Shown: piece after piece, positions 62,686 to 64,000 of the stretch
Layout: every line of letters starts with the position of its first letter
How positions within the stretch are numbered: position 1 is the first letter of the stretch
NCBI RefSeq assembly: GCF_900156045.1
Contig: NZ_FTMX01000003.1
Coordinates: forward strand, 62,001 to 126,000
Length of the DNA stretch: 64,000 nt
From: Peribacillus simplex
Lineage (GTDB): Bacteria > Bacillota > Bacilli > Bacillales > DSM-1321
Direction of reading: 5' to 3'
Notes under the pieces: generated by a model
Database searches by the model: none
The model's input: only the letters and a program-made list of their open reading frames with translations
What the model was told of the DNA's origin: nothing
Program-made: the position numbers and the translations under genes

Positions 62686-62703
62686 TTGTGACGTATTTCA
62701 CGT
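62686..62703. promoter_or_regulatory. Rex-like binding site upstream of yumB
   Basis: TTGTGACGTATTTCACGT resembles the Rex consensus TTGTGAA-N4-TTCACAA (11 of 14 fixed positions). It lies 103 bases before the yumB start, near a TATAAT at 62667-62662. Rex controls NADH dehydrogenase genes in related bacteria; the promoter itself is not clear. Confidence 0.4.
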
Positions 62704-63058
62704 AACACTTCATAAATGTCATAAAAAATTCATAAAAATTTTACCAAATGATGTATAAGTAAATATTAGTCTTTTTCCCTACCTTTTTCAAGTAACAAAC
62801 CGAACTTTTTCGGGTTAAAATAAAGCCGAAAATCGTTACTTTTCACCCAGTTCGAGACCATATTTATACAGTATGCTTAACATTGGCAACGAGTAATTTT
62901 ACCCACTTATGAAAGAGAATAAAGAACATTCATCATGAAACCGCCTATATATAGTCAAAACTTTCTCACTTTTCTAACTTTAACCGTTTTTTAAAAGATC
63001 ATCTATGTTAAAATAAGAGAATAAATTTCAGCAAACCTAGTATATCGGAGGGATAACG
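62704..63058. other. AT-rich divergent region between yumB and yumC
   Basis: No gene. CATAAA recurs three times near 62710-62738. AACCGAA-CTT-TTTCGGGTT near 62799-62817 can form a short hairpin. The ribosome site CGGAGGG of yumC is at 63046-63052. Confidence 0.5.
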
Positions 63059-64000
63059 TTGGAAGTTAATGAAAAAGTTTATGATATTACCATCATTGGC
63101 GGAGGCCCAGTTGGATTGTTCACTGCATTTTATGGGGGAATGAGACAGGCATCCGTAAAAATCATCGAGAGCCTACCACAATTAGGCGGACAATTGTCGG
63201 CCCTTTATCCTGAGAAATACATCTATGATATCGCTGGTTTCCCCAAAGTGCGCGCACAGGAGCTAGTGAATAATTTGAAAGAACAAATGGCCAAGTTCGA
63301 ACAGGATGTTGTCCTGGAGCAGGCCGTTCAAGAAGTGGAAAAGCAAGCCGATGGAGTTTTCAAGTTAACGACTGATAAAGAAATCCATTACTCCAAAACG
63401 ATTATCATCACAGCTGGTAATGGGGCTTTCCAACCCCGCCGCATCGAGATTGATGATGCAAAAAAATATGAAAGCGGTAACCTTCACTATTTCATCGATG
63501 ATCTCAATCATTTTGCCGGCAAAAAAGTGGTGGTCTTCGGAGGTGGAGATTCAGCGGTGGACTGGGCCCTGATGCTGGAGCCGATCGCCGAGAAAGTGAG
63601 CATCATACACAGAAGAGATAAATTCCGTGCCCACGAACATAGTGTAGAAACACTTAAAAATTCAAAAGTTGAAATAAAGACTCCTTACATACCTTCAGAG
63701 TTGATTGGTACAGACGGACAGATCCACACAATTGTCATCAAGGATACAAATGGTGAAGATACAGAGACGATGGAGGTAGATGCAGTCATCGTCAACTACG
63801 GATTCGTTTCTTCCCTAGGTCCCATTAAGGAATGGGGACTCGATATCCAGAAGAACAGTATTTTGGTGAATTCCAGAATGGAAACGAATATCCCAGGAAT
63901 TTATGCAGCAGGTGATATTGCAACATATGATGGCAAAGTAAAATTGATTGCAAGTGGTTTTGGTGAGGCACCCACTGCCGTCAATCACGCCAAACAATAT
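63059..64000 (+). CDS. yumC: Ferredoxin-NADP+ reductase YumC, 3' end cut by the window
   Basis: 314 codons from a TTG at 63059 with CGGAGGG six bases upstream; the frame is still open at the right edge. YumC is about 332 residues, so some 18 are missing. Thioredoxin reductase-like flavoprotein: FAD motif [16 protein letters not shown] (from about residue 12), NADPH motif [15 protein letters not shown], and [13 protein letters not shown], without the redox-active CxxC. It passes electrons between NADPH and ferredoxin or flavodoxin. Confidence 0.94.
   Translation, partial: MEVNEKVYDITIIGGGPVGLFTAFYGGMRQASVKIIESLPQLGGQLSALYPEKYIYDIAGFPKVRAQELVNNLKEQMAKFEQDVVLEQAVQEVEKQADGVFKLTTDKEIHYSKTIIITAGNGAFQPRRIEIDDAKKYESGNLHYFIDDLNHFAGKKVVVFGGGDSAVDWALMLEPIAEKVSIIHRRDKFRAHEHSVETLKNSKVEIKTPYIPSELIGTDGQIHTIVIKDTNGEDTETMEVDAVIVNYGFVSSLGPIKEWGLDIQKNSILVNSRMETNIPGIYAAGDIATYDGKVKLIASGFGEAPTAVNHAKQY

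Overview
The window is a low-GC Gram-positive chromosome segment from a spore-forming member of the Bacillaceae. Much of it follows the gene content of the Bacillus subtilis yug-patB-kap-pbpD-mrp and yui-yum regions. Spore genes (alpha/beta SASP, SleL/YaaH, KapB/KapD, YteA), frequent TTG/GTG starts with strong AGGAGG sites and many intrinsic terminators agree with this. The dispersed GC-rich intergenic element found twice recalls Peribacillus/Bacillus simplex-type genomes; the genus is an inference.

Layout. 1-9.6 kb, all minus: the 5' end of a secreted protein, a hydantoinase/oxoprolinase operon (hyuA-hyuB-iclR-OPT transporter) with a clear promoter and operator, then a class V aminotransferase and an M24 peptidase. 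9.7-9.9 kb: a MITE-like element with a 9-bp target duplication. 10-24.4 kb: DinB, a double-GNAT protein, a SigO-RsoA-YvrJ-like sigma factor module, penicillin acylase, an RsbR paralog divergent from a small gene with a SigB-type promoter, MFS and APC transporters, UppP, a phosphodiesterase, an SASP and SleL. 24.5-37.3 kb: the yug block (yugO, yugN, pgi, yugJ, yuzA, yugI, alaT, alaR, yugF, yugE, patB), interrupted by an NSS transporter and an XRE regulator, with a 21-bp tandem array of about 35 units between yugF and yugE. 37.3-44.4 kb: yteA, Mn catalase, yvbH, a cyclophilin, kapB, kapD and a decayed pbpD.

44.6-50.4 kb: the complete seven-gene mrpABCDEFG Na+/H+ antiporter operon. 50.4-55.4 kb, minus strand: a MOSC protein, a YuxO thioesterase and a compact four-gene unit (GTP cyclohydrolase II, RibD, FAD monooxygenase, HAD phosphatase) with its own sigma-A promoter, flanking direct repeats and terminator, but no ribE/ribH and no FMN riboswitch. 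55.6-64 kb: an unknown protein, pepA, yuiD, a cytosolic cobalamin-binding-like protein, yuiC, a second MITE copy, yuiB, a NUDIX hydrolase, yumB and the start of yumC.

No rRNA, tRNA, CRISPR array, prophage or complete insertion sequence was seen. The most interesting items are the paired MITEs, the helically phased 21-bp array, the partial riboflavin-pathway operon with two extra enzymes, the sigma factor module with a LexA-like box, and the SigB-type promoter on an unannotated 47-residue gene.
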